Source: Neofusicoccum parvum
Taxonomy: Eukaryota; Ascomycota; Dothideomycetes; Botryosphaeriales; Botryosphaeriaceae
Assembly (NCBI GenBank): GCA_020912385.1
Contig: CP087210.1
Span: 1,488,001 to 1,552,000, forward strand
DNA: 64,000 nucleotides
Reading direction: 5' to 3'
Shown here: one piece after another, positions 1 through 11,185 of the stretch
Position numbering within the stretch: the first letter of the stretch is position 1
How the letters are laid out: every line of letters begins with the position of its first letter
The notes under the pieces: generated by a model
Told to the model about the DNA's origin: nothing
The model's input: only the letters and a program-made list of their open reading frames with translations
The model's database searches: none
Made by a program: the position numbers and the translations under genes

Positions 1-372
1 TTTAGTATGCGTGGGGGAGAGGGTTGTTCTTAACGATGATGATGTCCGGGGATACGTAATGCGTATGCAGCATTTTCTCATTTCACGGGTTCAGTTTGCT
101 CTCTTCTTGCATGCCTGTCGTTCTTGTGTTCCTTATCATTTTGACCTCTAGGATGCAAGAGCATCGCTGCTCTTAAGGGTTGGCGTATGTTTTACTACCC
201 TTTCCACAGCGGCATGATCCGCATCGATGCTAACACCAGATTATTCCTTATACTGAGAAAGGAGCCCCATACCATACGCTGCACCAGAATGAGAAACCAG
301 CTATGAAAGGACGAAGAACCCGAACCAAAGGCTAGAAGCGTCCTCCTTTGCATGCAGGGCTATTCTAGTGCT
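1..372. other. intergenic, left edge
   Basis: No open frame or splice pattern suggesting a gene is seen. It is presumably the 3' flank of the CorA-like gene that ends at 373. Confidence 0.5.
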
Positions 373-2155
373 TTACGGAAGTTCTTGCTCTTTCTCGCGT
401 CTGAGTTTCCTTAGCCTGTCATGGCGGAGCTTAAACAGGTACCAAGTGATCAATGTCACCGCAGTCAGAGGTATGCTCGCGCATATGTAAATCCAGAAAC
501 TCGGACTGACTTTGAGCGTTCCGCCGTTTTCGGCTTCGAAATCAAATAGATTCGTTCCAAACAAAGTCTTCCTGGAGATCAGCAATTTCTCATACTCAAA
601 CGCTGAACTGCTAATACTGACCGCAATGAACGAAGCTGGTAGATAAATCAAGGTGAAGATTGTAATCACCCGTACGGTTGCATTATCATCCACTCCCTCC
701 CGCGTCAACTGCAGCATATAGGAGTTCGTTTTGTCCGAGATTGCTTGATTTCGGAGGTCTAGGAGGTCTGAAAGCTACTTTTGTGTCAGCATTTGTGCAT
801 GTAAGGATACTAAAAACGTCTTCTTCACTGATAGTCTGGGAAATATTTGCGGACAGTCAAATTACTTCCGAACAAGATATGCTCACCAAGCCAATGGTCG
901 CTTGTGTCCTTTTCTCTAGGATTTCAGCGTTGTTCAGGTGGGTTCTAAACCTGTTGAGGTAAGCGGAAAGATGCTGTTCCATCTTCGCGTATTGGTCGAC
1001 GAAATTTGCGTCCCTTTCCTTGAGTTTATTGTTGACGTCTGCCAACAGCTCCACAGTGCTGAGCGTAGACCGAATACTTGCAGAAGTTCTCAGCACAACC
1101 TTGTCCTCAAGATGCCGTAGCTCTTGAAGCATGTCCGGCATCAGGGGGCCATCTTTTACGTCCACCACTTCGACTCGGTCTCTCTGAAGCATGTCAGCGA
1201 AATTGTCATGATCCAATCAGGTATTCCTACAATTTCTCCAATCTGCGTTGCGAGCTTCTCAATGTACGCCTGCCAATGGTTTGCATACGAGGATAGAATG
1301 ATGAGGTGCATGTTCAACGGATGTTCGTAAAGAGTCTTCCTCTCAAACGTCGACTCTGCGACTGTCTCGAGTCTTCTTTGCGCTACGCTGTCAGATCCCG
1401 GGTGTAGCAGCATTGCAAAACTCCCTTTTTCAGACCAAGAGTAAGATTGGTATACCCCTGTTTGACGTAATGACCATGGGTCCTTGGGGGCTTGCCTGCC
1501 ATTTGGCTCAATGTATAGAAGCTGATAACACAAGACTGGCAGATTACGTAAGCTTGGCTTCCCGATCATATTTCCTCGAGCCTTACCGAATGAGCCATCT
1601 GGATTGGTACAGGAGTAGCCCAACCCCGATGACTCCTCAAAGACATGGTCCTGATCCCCGAATTTGAACAGCACATCAAGGAAAAACGGGTTGACACTGC
1701 ACTGATGCAGTAACTTCAACATGCAACGCTGTGTACATTGCAACGGCGTGAGAGAGTTCTCCTGGAATATTGACCTGCCAATGTCAGTCGATTCTTTTAT
1801 TTCCATAGCCAAGGCGCATACACAATCCGTGTCGGACATTTTTCTGTCTTCTTGATTGCCTCTTCGCACCGATACTCGTTCTCGAAATACGACAGTGGTT
1901 TCCAATCCAGATTCTGTGGCGCTTGATGCAGGTCAGGTACAATCCTTTTCTTTAGTTCCACGGTCGGAATTAAACAAAATACACACCTGCCAGTGATATG
2001 AGGCGCACATCGAATGGTCCTGCCTCAGAAAATAAGACCGACGACAGCTGCTTGAGCCGTGAGCTGTATGCCTCCGCATCTGACACCAACGGATCACATG
2101 CTCCAGAGTCGAACGGATAGCTAGCCCACAGATCCATGACCTTTGCGTCATCCAT
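373..2155 (-). CDS. CorA-like membrane protein, four exons
   Basis: Coding exons run 2155-1987, 1913-1231, 1183-887 and 774-373. All junctions are GT-AG, and the lengths sum to 517 codons (516 aa). Introns two (47 nt) and three (112 nt) carry CTGAC branch points. An optional in-frame 51-nt intron at 1586-1536 could shorten the product by 17 residues. The long N-terminal part is soluble. Near the C-terminus are two membrane helices, VRVITIFTLIYLPASFIAV and FWIYICASIPLTAVTLITWY, followed by a basic tail (KLRHDRLRKLRREK). This hairpin after a helical region (about 300-400, rich in Leu, Glu and Lys) is the layout of fungal CorA-like divalent-cation transporter domains. The GMN signature of true CorA channels is not present, so magnesium transport should not be assumed. 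The start ATG at 2155 opens the only frame that joins all exons. It sits near a kinase-NACHT-like gene; such neighbours are common in fungal accessory regions (inference). Confidence 0.72.
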
Positions 2156-2618
2156 TGTGGTCTGGACTGCTCAGATTTGGATGTCAGCTCCCACCATCCG
2201 GGAGGAGAATGGTATAACAATAGACCTCCTCTCGGCTGCAAATGCTCAGCCTCCCTTCCCGATTGCCCTGCGAATGCCTTGGACATAAGATACACAATCA
2301 AGGCAAGCTTACAGTGCCATGATGCGCAAATCGGAGTTACTAATTTACGAGGCTTCGACCGGTCAACCATCTCTAGGCAAAAATCAGCCCCTCTTCTCGA
2401 TGCCTTGCATTTTCTAGTTTCAGCCTTGCATAGGCTTCCACAAGAAGCATGCCGTGGCACGTGAGCAGGCAAAGAAGGCAAAAAGGCGTGCGCTTAAGAG
2501 AACCAATAGTTGTACAACACGCATTTCACCGACGCCCCATCCACACCCATCATCGGAAGGCGCTTCACTGCCTCCACAGCTGAGCACCGCCCACTCCTCA
2601 TCGCATCCTCCCGTTGGA

Positions 2619-2972
2619 TCATTTTTTCAGCCCCCTGATGCGTGTCAGTCTCAGCATTCCGGAAGATACAATACTCACTTCATGTCTTTCTGTGAGGAAG
2701 GTCCATCAGTCTCGGTGAGTTCTCTTGACAGAGTCGATACTTACGTCTGGAACTTTCTCAGGTGCCCAGAATTCAAACTTTTCATTCTTCTCCTTCCAAT
2801 CGTGTTGACTTGAGCCGCCTTTCGTCTACTACGGGCGTCTACGTACCTTGATCTCGAAGCGAGTAATGTCTGCCTTGGGAAACCTTTTTTTCAAGAAGCC
2901 CTCAAGGTCCTTCTTCGCTATGTACCCAGTCACCTTCGTGTTAATCACATGATGGTGATCATAGCGGGCCAT
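2619..2972 (-). CDS. 66-residue micro-gene with three introns
   Basis: Not recognised as a known family. Exons are 2972-2847, 2792-2745, 2689-2679 and 2634-2619, giving 66 residues beginning MARYDHHHVINTKVTGYIAK. The introns (54, 55 and 44 nt) start GTACGT, GTAAGT and GTGAGT and end in AG. The second and third carry ACTGAT and ACTGAC branch points. The predicted protein is soluble, rich in Lys and aromatic residues, with a WAPEKVPD stretch near the C-terminus and no signal peptide or membrane segment. If the last intron is not used, translation stops four codons into exon three (KDMK then TGA), giving 62 residues. No exon is long enough to be found by simple open-frame scanning. The support is splice-signal quality and frame continuity only. 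Confidence 0.55.
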
Positions 2973-3831
2973 ATTTGTGGCGTAATATCACTCTTATGCT
3001 GCGATTTGGGCTAACTGAAAGCCTCGTTCGTGTCTTTGAGCCTAATGAGAGGCAAGGCAGACTCCAACTGATCTTGGCCTTGGAAAGAATGCCTTGCGCT
3101 GCACCCATGACGAAAGATTATAAGCACCATGCGGCTCAAATCACAGCATAGACGAACATGCAAACCATCTGCAGAGTGAAATGGCACTGCACGAGGCGCA
3201 TATCTGTGCCTCATCTGGTTATTCCCGCCTCTTGGTTATCGTGGTTAATTGAAGACAATGGCAAGGCTGTACGCCTTCAGTTGGAGTTTCATGGGCCCCA
3301 TCCCGCGCCCATGTCTCAACGTCCAATCGGAAGGCCTTGTACGTGCTGCAACAGACACGCTATATCAGAAGATCACGCAGAGCCACCTGCAACCTGCTGC
3401 ACAGTGTTTTGCTGCTTCACGACAGCTGCTTGATCCTTTCTTTCATCATGGGCTGGCTTAATGCACGTATATGCATGCAGAAACTAAGCCTCCTTTGATG
3501 ATGATTGATGACGCCCCGAACGTCGGAGTGCATCTTGGACCCATGTTGACAACGTTTATCAGCGATAGAATGGGGCGCGATCTGCAGTCTGACCTCCATC
3601 TTCCCCGGACGAACTGGGGCTGAGCGGACACCTACCCAGAACCACCCCGCACAGCCGATGCGGCAGCATCTCTGGTGGGCTGAGTAGTTCATTCACTCGG
3701 CGCTTTAGCGCAAATGGTTGACCATACAAATCCCGTTGATTCTGCAGAGGATCGTCCAACCATCCTCTCTCCCTCCTACCTGCTCTTCCCATTGTCACCC
3801 ACAGATCTTTAGTTCCGCGTTTCGTGCAACC
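2973..3831. other. intergenic between divergent genes
   Basis: The 859 bases between the divergent micro-gene and kinase gene hold only short overlapping frames with no splice logic or recognisable protein. They probably contain both promoters. CT-rich stretches occur just upstream of 3831, as expected of a fungal promoter. Confidence 0.5.
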
Positions 3832-6455
3832 ATGGGTCAAAACCAATCCCTCTTGAACATCTTCAAGACCCAGAAGCAGTCTTTGAGACACACCGGCGCC
3901 TTGCCTCTGCCTACCACCGTGCGTCCTAGAAACCAAACGGCCCCATGCGTATCATCAGAGGTCACGACACTTGCCGAAGGCAGGTCCTCATCGGATTCCA
4001 CCGCAGGCGAGGCACCTGAGGATCTATTCACGGACCTCTACAAGATCATGAAGCGCCCGGATGATCCCCCAAAACAGATCATCATCCTTGAGGATCTCCG
4101 ACGCTTCTGGCATCAGAATGACAGAGACCAGTTCTATCGTAGTCAGAACTGGTTCGACGGCGACGACCTCTATCATGAGAACTTCCTGAAAATCATCTCG
4201 ATCCTCATCCTTGCTCGGTTCCGGCGATGGAGCCGATTCAAAGAGATTTTCATCGATCAACCAAACCGTCGCGACGAGGACCTCCCGTTCGCACTTCCCG
4301 AACTGACCAAGAACACGTTCTTGGGGCCTGTTGACGGTCGCACATTCAATTCAAGCCAGTGGATCTTCTGCCCGTTGGTGATCACGGAAATGAGGGAAAT
4401 CCACCACCTTGACGGCCCGGAACGAGAACGCCGCTTGCCGTACATCGAAGAGCCCAAGGAGATTGGCGGAGGTGCTACTGCAGAGGTATATGTCGTACCC
4501 ATAGCTCCAGGACACTTGAAATTCTGTTCGCATAGTGGAACTGTGAACGAAAAGGTACGTTAGAGTCCCCAGTATCCCAACCTCTGCCGGAGATTAGCTG
4601 ATACGTGATTCAGAGAAAACTGGTGGCTTTGAAACGATTGTACAAGAAGGGGGTTCCTGATAAGGAGTTCACTAACCTTGCAATACTTCGGAAGAATGTC
4701 AGCCAACACAACCGAATCATGGTCAACATTGCGACGATTGCCTCGGCCTCGCATTACGACATTCTGTACGATGTTGCAGCCTATGATCTAAACCAGTTCC
4801 TCGAGGCAGCAGACCCAAGGAAACTTCATCGACTTGATTCTGCTGATCGAGGTCACAACGGGTCCCACGACTACAAGCCGGCGGACTTGATCAAGGAAAG
4901 CTTTCACCTAGCAGATGCACTAGACTTCTTGCATTCTCGTTTGGACGGTGATACCTCAGAGCTTGCTTGCACGCACAATGACCTGAAGCCGGAGAACATC
5001 CTGGTGTTCTTCCCACACAACGAAGAGAGGTATCCAGTTGGGCAATGGAAGATAGCCGACTTTGGTATTTCAGGCGTCAAACCAACAAGAGGGCAAAGCG
5101 AGCGACGATCAGATACACACCTGAGTGTTGGCCCCGCCGCGGAAACACATCGTGGTCAGCGAGATATCCGTGCAGCGTCCCTTTCCCTGACAAAAGCGCA
5201 CCGAGACCCAGGACGCTACACAGCGCCCGAGGTCGTAGCACTGGGTGTGGTCCAGTCGGATGCAAGGAAAGGAGACATATGGTCTTTTGGCTGTATCTTC
5301 AGCGAGGTCCTTGCTTTTGCTATTGGGCCGGAGCTTGTGACAGAGCTTCGCGACATATGTGAGGGCGGTTACGACGACATGCGGTTTTACAACGAGTCTA
5401 CAAGGGAGATCAAGAAAGAGATTCTTCCATGGCTATCTGGGATATCAGAGCGATATCCAAAGACTGCCGAGAACGGCCCTCAATGGATCAAAGACTGCGT
5501 CAAAGTCATTTCCAGGATTCTGACTCCGCAGGATCCCCAGGAAAGGCCGAGGGGTCGGGCAATCCGCAACGATCTCAAGAAGATACACTCGAGTATGCGA
5601 CCTTCACAGACACCGTCTACGCCAGCAGCCTCACCTGACGCCGAGTCTGACCACAACTTTCAGGAGTCCACTCTCTTTGAAGTCGGGTCTACGTATTCAG
5701 ATTCTTCTTTTCTCACATACAGCCCCTTGCAGAGCCCGACATCCACCTCTAACGCATGGCCGGACTCCTATACCCAAATGCCAAAGCCTGAAAGAAAGCC
5801 ACATCCAACATTTACGTCGAGGCTTGAACCAGGATTGGAGCAGCCGAAACTTGAAGCACAACTTGCACTCAAACCAGGACCAAAGCCTGAGATCAAGTTG
5901 TCCCTCGAAGTTGCGAAAGGGATCCGCAACTGGTGGCAGAGAAAAGACAGCGCCACATACTGGGTTTGGGGCATTCCGCCTCACAAGCCCGAGTGCCAGG
6001 AAATGTGGAGGAGGACAGCCTACCATATTAAGGACGCCATCTTCCAGTCCGGTTGCAGCGTAGCAGCGTACTACGCGGGTCCCCTCCCTGATCGTTCAAA
6101 GTCAGGGCTCGTGATGGCCAGGTGCCTCCTCGAGCAGTGGGATTTCAATTCTCAGCCCAGCGCGGCATTTAATCTTGAGGGTTCTCTTAACAGATTGAAA
6201 GAGATCTTTGGTGAAGCCAAGAAGCCGGTGTTCGGCATTTTGCACGGCTTGGATCCGGACAGCTCAGATCAAGCGCTCCACTCTGTGCTTGAGACTCTCT
6301 TTGCCGCACAACAGTCTTGCAACCTGAAACTAATTTTCTTCACTGAGAAGAGCAGCGAAGTGTTAGAGGACAAGACAACGGTGTCCGAGAGATATGATAC
6401 CAGGCACTGTGAGCGGCGTGAGGAACCCCTTTCCAAACTGCTGGAGATGAGTTGA
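3832..6455 (+). CDS. protein kinase fused to degenerate NACHT-like domain
   Basis: Two exons (3832-4554 and 4614-6455; 59-nt GTACGT intron) encode 854 residues. The start was chosen because ACCATGG is a good context and begins MGQNQS, which matches an N-myristoylation signal (Gly2, Ser6). The kinase core follows: glycine-rich loop IGGGATAEV (about 210-218), lysine in LVALKRL (about 248), catalytic HNDLKPENIL (about 361; HND in place of HRD), DFG (about 390), APE (about 444) and GDIWSFG. The Asp and Lys needed for catalysis are present, so it may be active. After a Pro/Ser/Thr-rich and charged linker, residues 690-830 read like a NACHT ATPase without its phosphate-binding residues: YWVWGIPPHKPE at the Walker A place, VFGILHGLDPDSSDQ at Walker B and LKLIFFTEKSSEV at the sensor strand. 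Kinase-type effectors on STAND proteins are known in fungi; the NACHT reading is inference from order and spacing. Confidence 0.8.
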
Positions 6456-7124
6456 GCAAGTTTGTGATGTCAGCCGCATGAGTCTCCTGCTGTTATCTGA
6501 TTTCCATAGTGCTTCTTGATACCCGTCCAGTCTCTACATAGATTCGCGGCAGAAAGTCTTCACAGACATGATACCTAATGGAACCGCTCATTCGTTTTCT
6601 ACATCTCAGCTTACGCGACAGAAATTTGGAATTTCCCAAAGCATGTTCCCTCCACAATTGCTGTGACTGCGCTATTGAGTCCAAAGTCTCAGGAGAAGGC
6701 ATGCTCCGCCCAGGATTGCGCCGCGGAATTCAAAGTGTCTCAGAGAAGGCGCATTTACACACCGCAGAAAGCAAGTGGAAACTCAATTACCAAATAACGA
6801 AAGAGGTATCTATGCATCTATATAATACAGTCTGCCAAACCACGCGCGCCGGCCGAAACACAAGGCGATCCACCAAAGGACACGCAAGCATCCGCCAATG
6901 TCATCATCAAGAAAACCAAAACGAGAAAGGAGAAGAAGCAGATGCCAACACAGAGCGCGAGTATCATCGACAATGCCAAACCAAATTGAAAGGGGGAAAA
7001 AGGGAACAAGACCCGGACGATGCCAACTCAGCAAAGCACATCCATCCAAACCTCAAACCCTGCATGTATGCTCCAGAAGAATGCCGCTTCCCACCAATCA
7101 CCAGTGCGCAGTCTTCCCTTCTAC
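6456..7124. other. intergenic between convergent genes
   Basis: The 669 bases lie between the kinase stop and the polyQ gene stop. Frames on both strands are low-complexity shadows without splice support. An A-rich tract around 6900-6980 is likely untranslated region. Confidence 0.5.
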
Positions 7125-7673
7125 CTACTCCTTCTCCTTCTCCCCGGCCTCCACCCTCGCCCCTTCCGTCCTCGCCTGCGCAGCCGAAGTCCCCGCACCC
7201 GCACCCACACTCGCACCTTCCTCACCCTCATCCCCGCTCACGCTCCCGCTCGCACTGCCGCCACTCACGCTCCCACCGCCCGTGCTCCCGGCGCTCTTCC
7301 GCGAGAAGCTATCCTTCATGATCAACTCCTCGCCGTCGTCATCGTCGTCCGTGCTCTCCTCGTCGCTCAGCCCGGCGCCGACGAACAGGTTGCTGAACCG
7401 GCTGGGGTCGTTGTAGCGCTCGGTCCAGTCGCCACCGGTGCCGGCGCTGCCGTCGGAGCTGCCGTCCAGCTGCTGCTGCCGTTGCTGCTGCTCGAGCTGC
7501 TGCTGTTGCTGCAGCTCCTGCTGGCGCTTGCGCTCCGCGAGGCGCGCCGCGAATTGGCGGCGAGCGCGGGATGGGGGTATTTGGAGGGGGGCGGGGGCGG
7601 GGGCGTTCGGGCCGGCGTCAGGGCTGTCGGCTGAGTAGTTGGTTGTGCTGTTGTTGGCATCATCGAGCTGGGG
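7125..7673 (-). CDS. polyQ, Ser/Gly and acidic protein, 5' exon unresolved
   Basis: Not recognised. The visible coding exon runs from 7673 down to the stop at 7125. It begins just after a textbook 3' splice site (GCTGACCCTCCATCCACAG), reading PQLDDANNSTTNYSADS. It then gives a basic stretch (ARRQFAARLAERKRQQ), a glutamine tract of about 25 residues, a conserved-looking core WTERYNDPSRFSNLFVGAG, an acidic run (DEESTDDDDDGEEL) and a Ser/Gly-rich tail. The open frame continues upstream of 7673 but has no ATG, so a short upstream exon between about 7720 and 8200 is expected. I could not find one ending in phase 0. The glutamine tract is encoded by CTG/CAG repeats that may vary in length. The domain-free composition suggests a nuclear or regulatory protein, but that is only an impression. 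Confidence 0.5.
   Translation of the reverse strand, partial: PQLDDANNSTTNYSADSPDAGPNAPAPAPLQIPPSRARRQFAARLAERKRQQELQQQQQLEQQQRQQQLDGSSDGSAGTGGDWTERYNDPSRFSNLFVGAGLSDEESTDDDDDGEELIMKDSFSRKSAGSTGGGSVSGGSASGSVSGDEGEEGASVGAGAGTSAAQARTEGARVEAGEKEKE
7445..7530 (-). repeat. CAG/CTG trinucleotide-rich tract
   Basis: Imperfect CTG-type triplets on the plus strand encode the glutamine-rich segment of the gene read on the minus strand. The tract is interrupted by CTC, GTT and CCG triplets. Confidence 0.75.
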
Positions 7674-8225
7674 CTGTGGATGGAGGGTCAGCCTGGCGCT
7701 CTCGTCGTCTTGGTATTTTCTTTTTTTTATACATAGATTGGGCAAAGACGAGTGATAAGGACAGTGATTTTACGTATCAGGAGGAAGAGGAAGGAGGAAT
7801 GTGGTAGTAAGTCATAACAGCGGTGACGAGAACAGCAGAGGAGGGCGCAGATGTGAGGAATATATCGTAGGGTATTCTCCGAAACGTGCTCGTGCCAACC
7901 GTTGTCATCCGTGTGTCGTCTACATTAATCTAAGGCAATAATACAGAGGAAGAAGGGGAAAGGGAAGAGATGGTGGTATCTCAACAGTGACCTCAGTCGT
8001 TTGTGTGCTGCGTGCGCCCAAAGAAAAGGATACACTGGCTATCGATGTTTGGTGGTATACATGCGACGTGCCGCAGCGAGCTTTGGAAGGGCCAGGGGCT
8101 GCTTGCCAGAAGCAGCGAACAATATGTAGAGCATGCCACAGCCGGCAGCGACCTGTCCCACTCGTGCGCACACAGAGGTAGTGAAGAAGACATGAACAAC
8201 GCACCAACGCGGTAAGCGCACTGTA
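7674..8225. other. intergenic, probably holds the missing first exon
   Basis: Contains the 3' flank of the SIT4-associated gene and, most likely, the promoter and first exon of the polyQ gene. The only clear signal is the intron end at 7674-7692. Confidence 0.4.
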
Positions 8226-11185
8226 TCATCGATACTCCATCTCAACGTCTTCAAATGAGAGTTCACCCACTTGGTCCGAGTCGCTCACATGCGGCGTAGT
8301 CTGCCGTTCGCCCTCGCCTTCCTCCATGTCCTCGTCTTCCTCGTCGCTCGAATTGTTGAAGCCGCTGAGCAGGCTACCGCCGCTGAGGCCGTAGCCGCCG
8401 CCCGAGCCGGTGAGCTCCATGCTGTCTAGGCCAACTGATCCGTTGCCGCCGAGGCCGGCGCTGGCAAGAGAGGAGTTGCCGAACCCTGAAGCTGCGTTGA
8501 CAGCGTTGAGGACGGCCTGCCGGGGTCCCACGGCCATGTCTGGACGAACGCCTCCAAGGATGGCATTGTCCCGTTCGCGCGTCTCGGCCAAGGTGTGCTC
8601 GACGTAATCTGTCCATTGTTGGTTAATGACCTTCTCCAGGACAGAGAGGGACAGAAGCTCCGGTGGGTGTCTCTCAGTGAACTTGACAACTTCTTCTGCG
8701 ATCAAAGTCAGGTGACCCATGTAGCCCAGACGCATGTTGGTCTCTGTTTGGGCCTTATCGCTGGCCTGCTGGCCTTCGATGATCCTCTCCGTGACCCTGC
8801 CAGTTTCAAACAGGTCAATGGCCAAAGCGCGGTTATAGCCACGCTCCATTTGTCCATTGAAGACTTGCTGAACAACATCGTACACAACATTGTGGAGGAA
8901 GTTGTTCCACGGGAAGCGGAAAAAGAAGTCCTAATTGCAAGGTCAGTCAAGTAAGAGAGCGGAAAGCCAGCCAAAACATACCAGAATTGTTGGAACAACG
9001 TGGTGCTCAACGAACATAATCTTCAGCAAATCGCCAACAACGGGAGTGCCATCGACGTCAACCTCGTACTGAGGCCTTTGTGAGTTTGAGAAGTCACCAG
9101 GCTGCTCCGCCAGCAAGATCGACCGCGACCCTTCCTCATCCTCGATAGGAGTAACATCTCCAGCCGCGTCGGCTTTCTTGGTTGCTTCACCGTTCTCTGG
9201 CTTCTTGGAGAACAGAGGGGCGGGTTTATCATCAGGGTGCGGTGAGAGCTCAGCAGCAGCCTCAGTTGCTTCCGCAGTCTGGTTGAGCTGCTGCGTCAAG
9301 AGCGACACAGACTGCTTGCTTGATTCGGCTTCGTCAGACTGCGTGTCAGTCTTCCCGGCGTCCGGCGGCGGAGAGTCTGTCATCGTTTCGTCGTCCTTCT
9401 CCAACTCAAGGCCACCGACCTTATCCGTGAGACCAGCAGATGTTGGGGAATCTGCCTTCTCATCTACCTCCTTCGCTTGATCGGCTGGTTTATCCGACAA
9501 AGGCTCATCCACGAGTTCTGGCTCTTTCTCAGGGTCCACAGAGCGAGGAGGAAGCTTAGGCGACCTCTCCAACGGTGCGCCAATCTCGGCCTTCTCGTCA
9601 CTAACCTTAGCCTCTTCAGGCTCGGCTTCTGAGGCCGCGACTTCTTCGAAATCTTCGTCCTTGACGTTGTTCTGAACCTCGAGCTTCTTCACCTCTTCCG
9701 GAGATTCGCTCGAAGGAGCACGCGCGTGGTGGAAGCCATGGCTATCGACGCTTGTGCCGAACTCATTGTCCAGGATCGAAGGGTCTTCGCTCTCCTTAGC
9801 CGAGGTAAGCTTTCCTTCCGCTTTTAAGCGTTCCCGCTCTGCGTCCCTGGCCCTGACTGCAGTCTCGCTTCCACGCTCGTTCAACAAGGCCATGTTGCTA
9901 CAGTGCAACAGCTCAGCCATCAATTCGCAGGTCTTGAACCTGTCAAAGCCAAGTGGTTCGATCTTGCCACCGAATGCAGCCTTCAGCTCACGCTGCTTAG
10001 TGGTGGTAGTCCCATCCTCGTTGACGACCTTCTCGTTGGCGTTGTTGACCAAGTTCATAAAGTCAGGCACGTGATTCGCAAATTGGCGGAGGAGCGTGCC
10101 CAGGTAGATGGGGTCAGAGCTTCTCGGTATCGGACCCGTCTGGTTTTCCATGTCGTAATCGGAGTTGTTTTTCCTGATGACCTCGATAACGATCCCCACA
10201 CCAACAGTGAGCGGGTTGCCTCCTCGCAGCATCTCAGTGATAAGAATCTTGATGCAAGAATCAGAGACCAGCTGTCTCGTCAATTCATTGGGCCCAATGA
10301 CGGTCTGGTCTTGCGTCGTTGCGTTGGCTGAAATGGTGATTATGGCCTTTAGGAAGTCGCCCGCAGATGTTTGGGTGGAGGCATTGTGGTCGGGAGAGAG
10401 GAAAGACAGTAGGGTCGGAATGAGGTCATGCTGTTGAAGCCACTGTATGCAAGCGATTAGCGCCCATCGGAAATAACGAACAAAAGGAAACTTACGTCGA
10501 CGATGCCTTGACCTCCCTCGGCCTTCTCCAAGCTTATGATCTTGAGCAGAAGGTCCATGACCATGGGGCAATCGACGTGCTGAAGCATATCCGGGACAAT
10601 GTTATCAATCGACTTGAAGAACTCCAGCATTTCCTCGGTCTTGCGGTCCAGTAAGGACTCGTTGACCTTTGTGAAGTAGCCAGCCTGCACTGGATCGAGC
10701 GGCGCAGGTTGTTTGAGATACTCCCAGAATTTCCGCAGCGCAGCCTGGTTCTCGAGGAGGGCTTCTGAGATAGACCACACCTCAGAGGACAGGATCTCGC
10801 AGGCGACATATGCGTACTTCATGCGCTGCTTCTCCTCCTTGCCCTCTTCGGGATCACCGGAGTCAGACTTGAGGGATCTCGATCTTGACCTTCTCTTGAA
10901 GAAGCCTCCAAGATCCGCGCCGCCCTTCTCGTCGCCTTCGCCTTCCCCGCCATTGTCGGCCTCGGGCGATTGCTGGGGTTCCGGGGTTGGGGGCGCAATG
11001 ACGAATCGCAGCAGGCGCTCTAGGATCTTGTCGTCTCTCAGGTACTGTATCAGTTTCGAGTTCTGCTGCTTCAGCTCTTGGATAAGGTCCGACTCGTCGA
11101 GCAGCTCCTCGATGGTGACATCGGGCTTGTCCAAAATGGAGTCGAGGGTGGATATGTTGGCGTAACCGCCAAAGCGCCAGAACAT
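8226..11185 (-). CDS. SIT4 phosphatase-associated protein (SAPS family)
   Basis: Three exons (11185-10496, 10442-8982 and 8930-8226; introns of 53 and 51 nt, the second with GACTGACC before TTAG) encode 951 residues. The N-terminus MFWRFGGYANISTLDSILDK and the following IEELLDESDLIQELKQQNSK are typical of the SAPS family. These proteins bind the PP2A-like phosphatase Sit4/PP6 and steer it in cell-cycle and nutrient (TOR) signalling in the cytoplasm. The helical repeat body covers about residues 1-430. A long Glu/Ser/Asp-rich disordered insert follows (about 440-690), then a conserved block (VEHHVVPTILDFFFRFPWNN, reading across the second intron), and an acidic end SFEDVEMEYR. A Ser/Arg-rich insert (KRRSRSRSLKSDSG) near residue 100 may be phosphorylated. 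It is transcribed divergently from VPS60. The family assignment is firm; which of the yeast SAP paralogues it matches cannot be told here. Confidence 0.92.

Noticed and set aside
1933..2481. 182-codon minus-strand frame over the start of the CorA-like gene
   Set aside because: Its reading conflicts with the spliced model, which keeps the frame over four exons; this frame has no motif.
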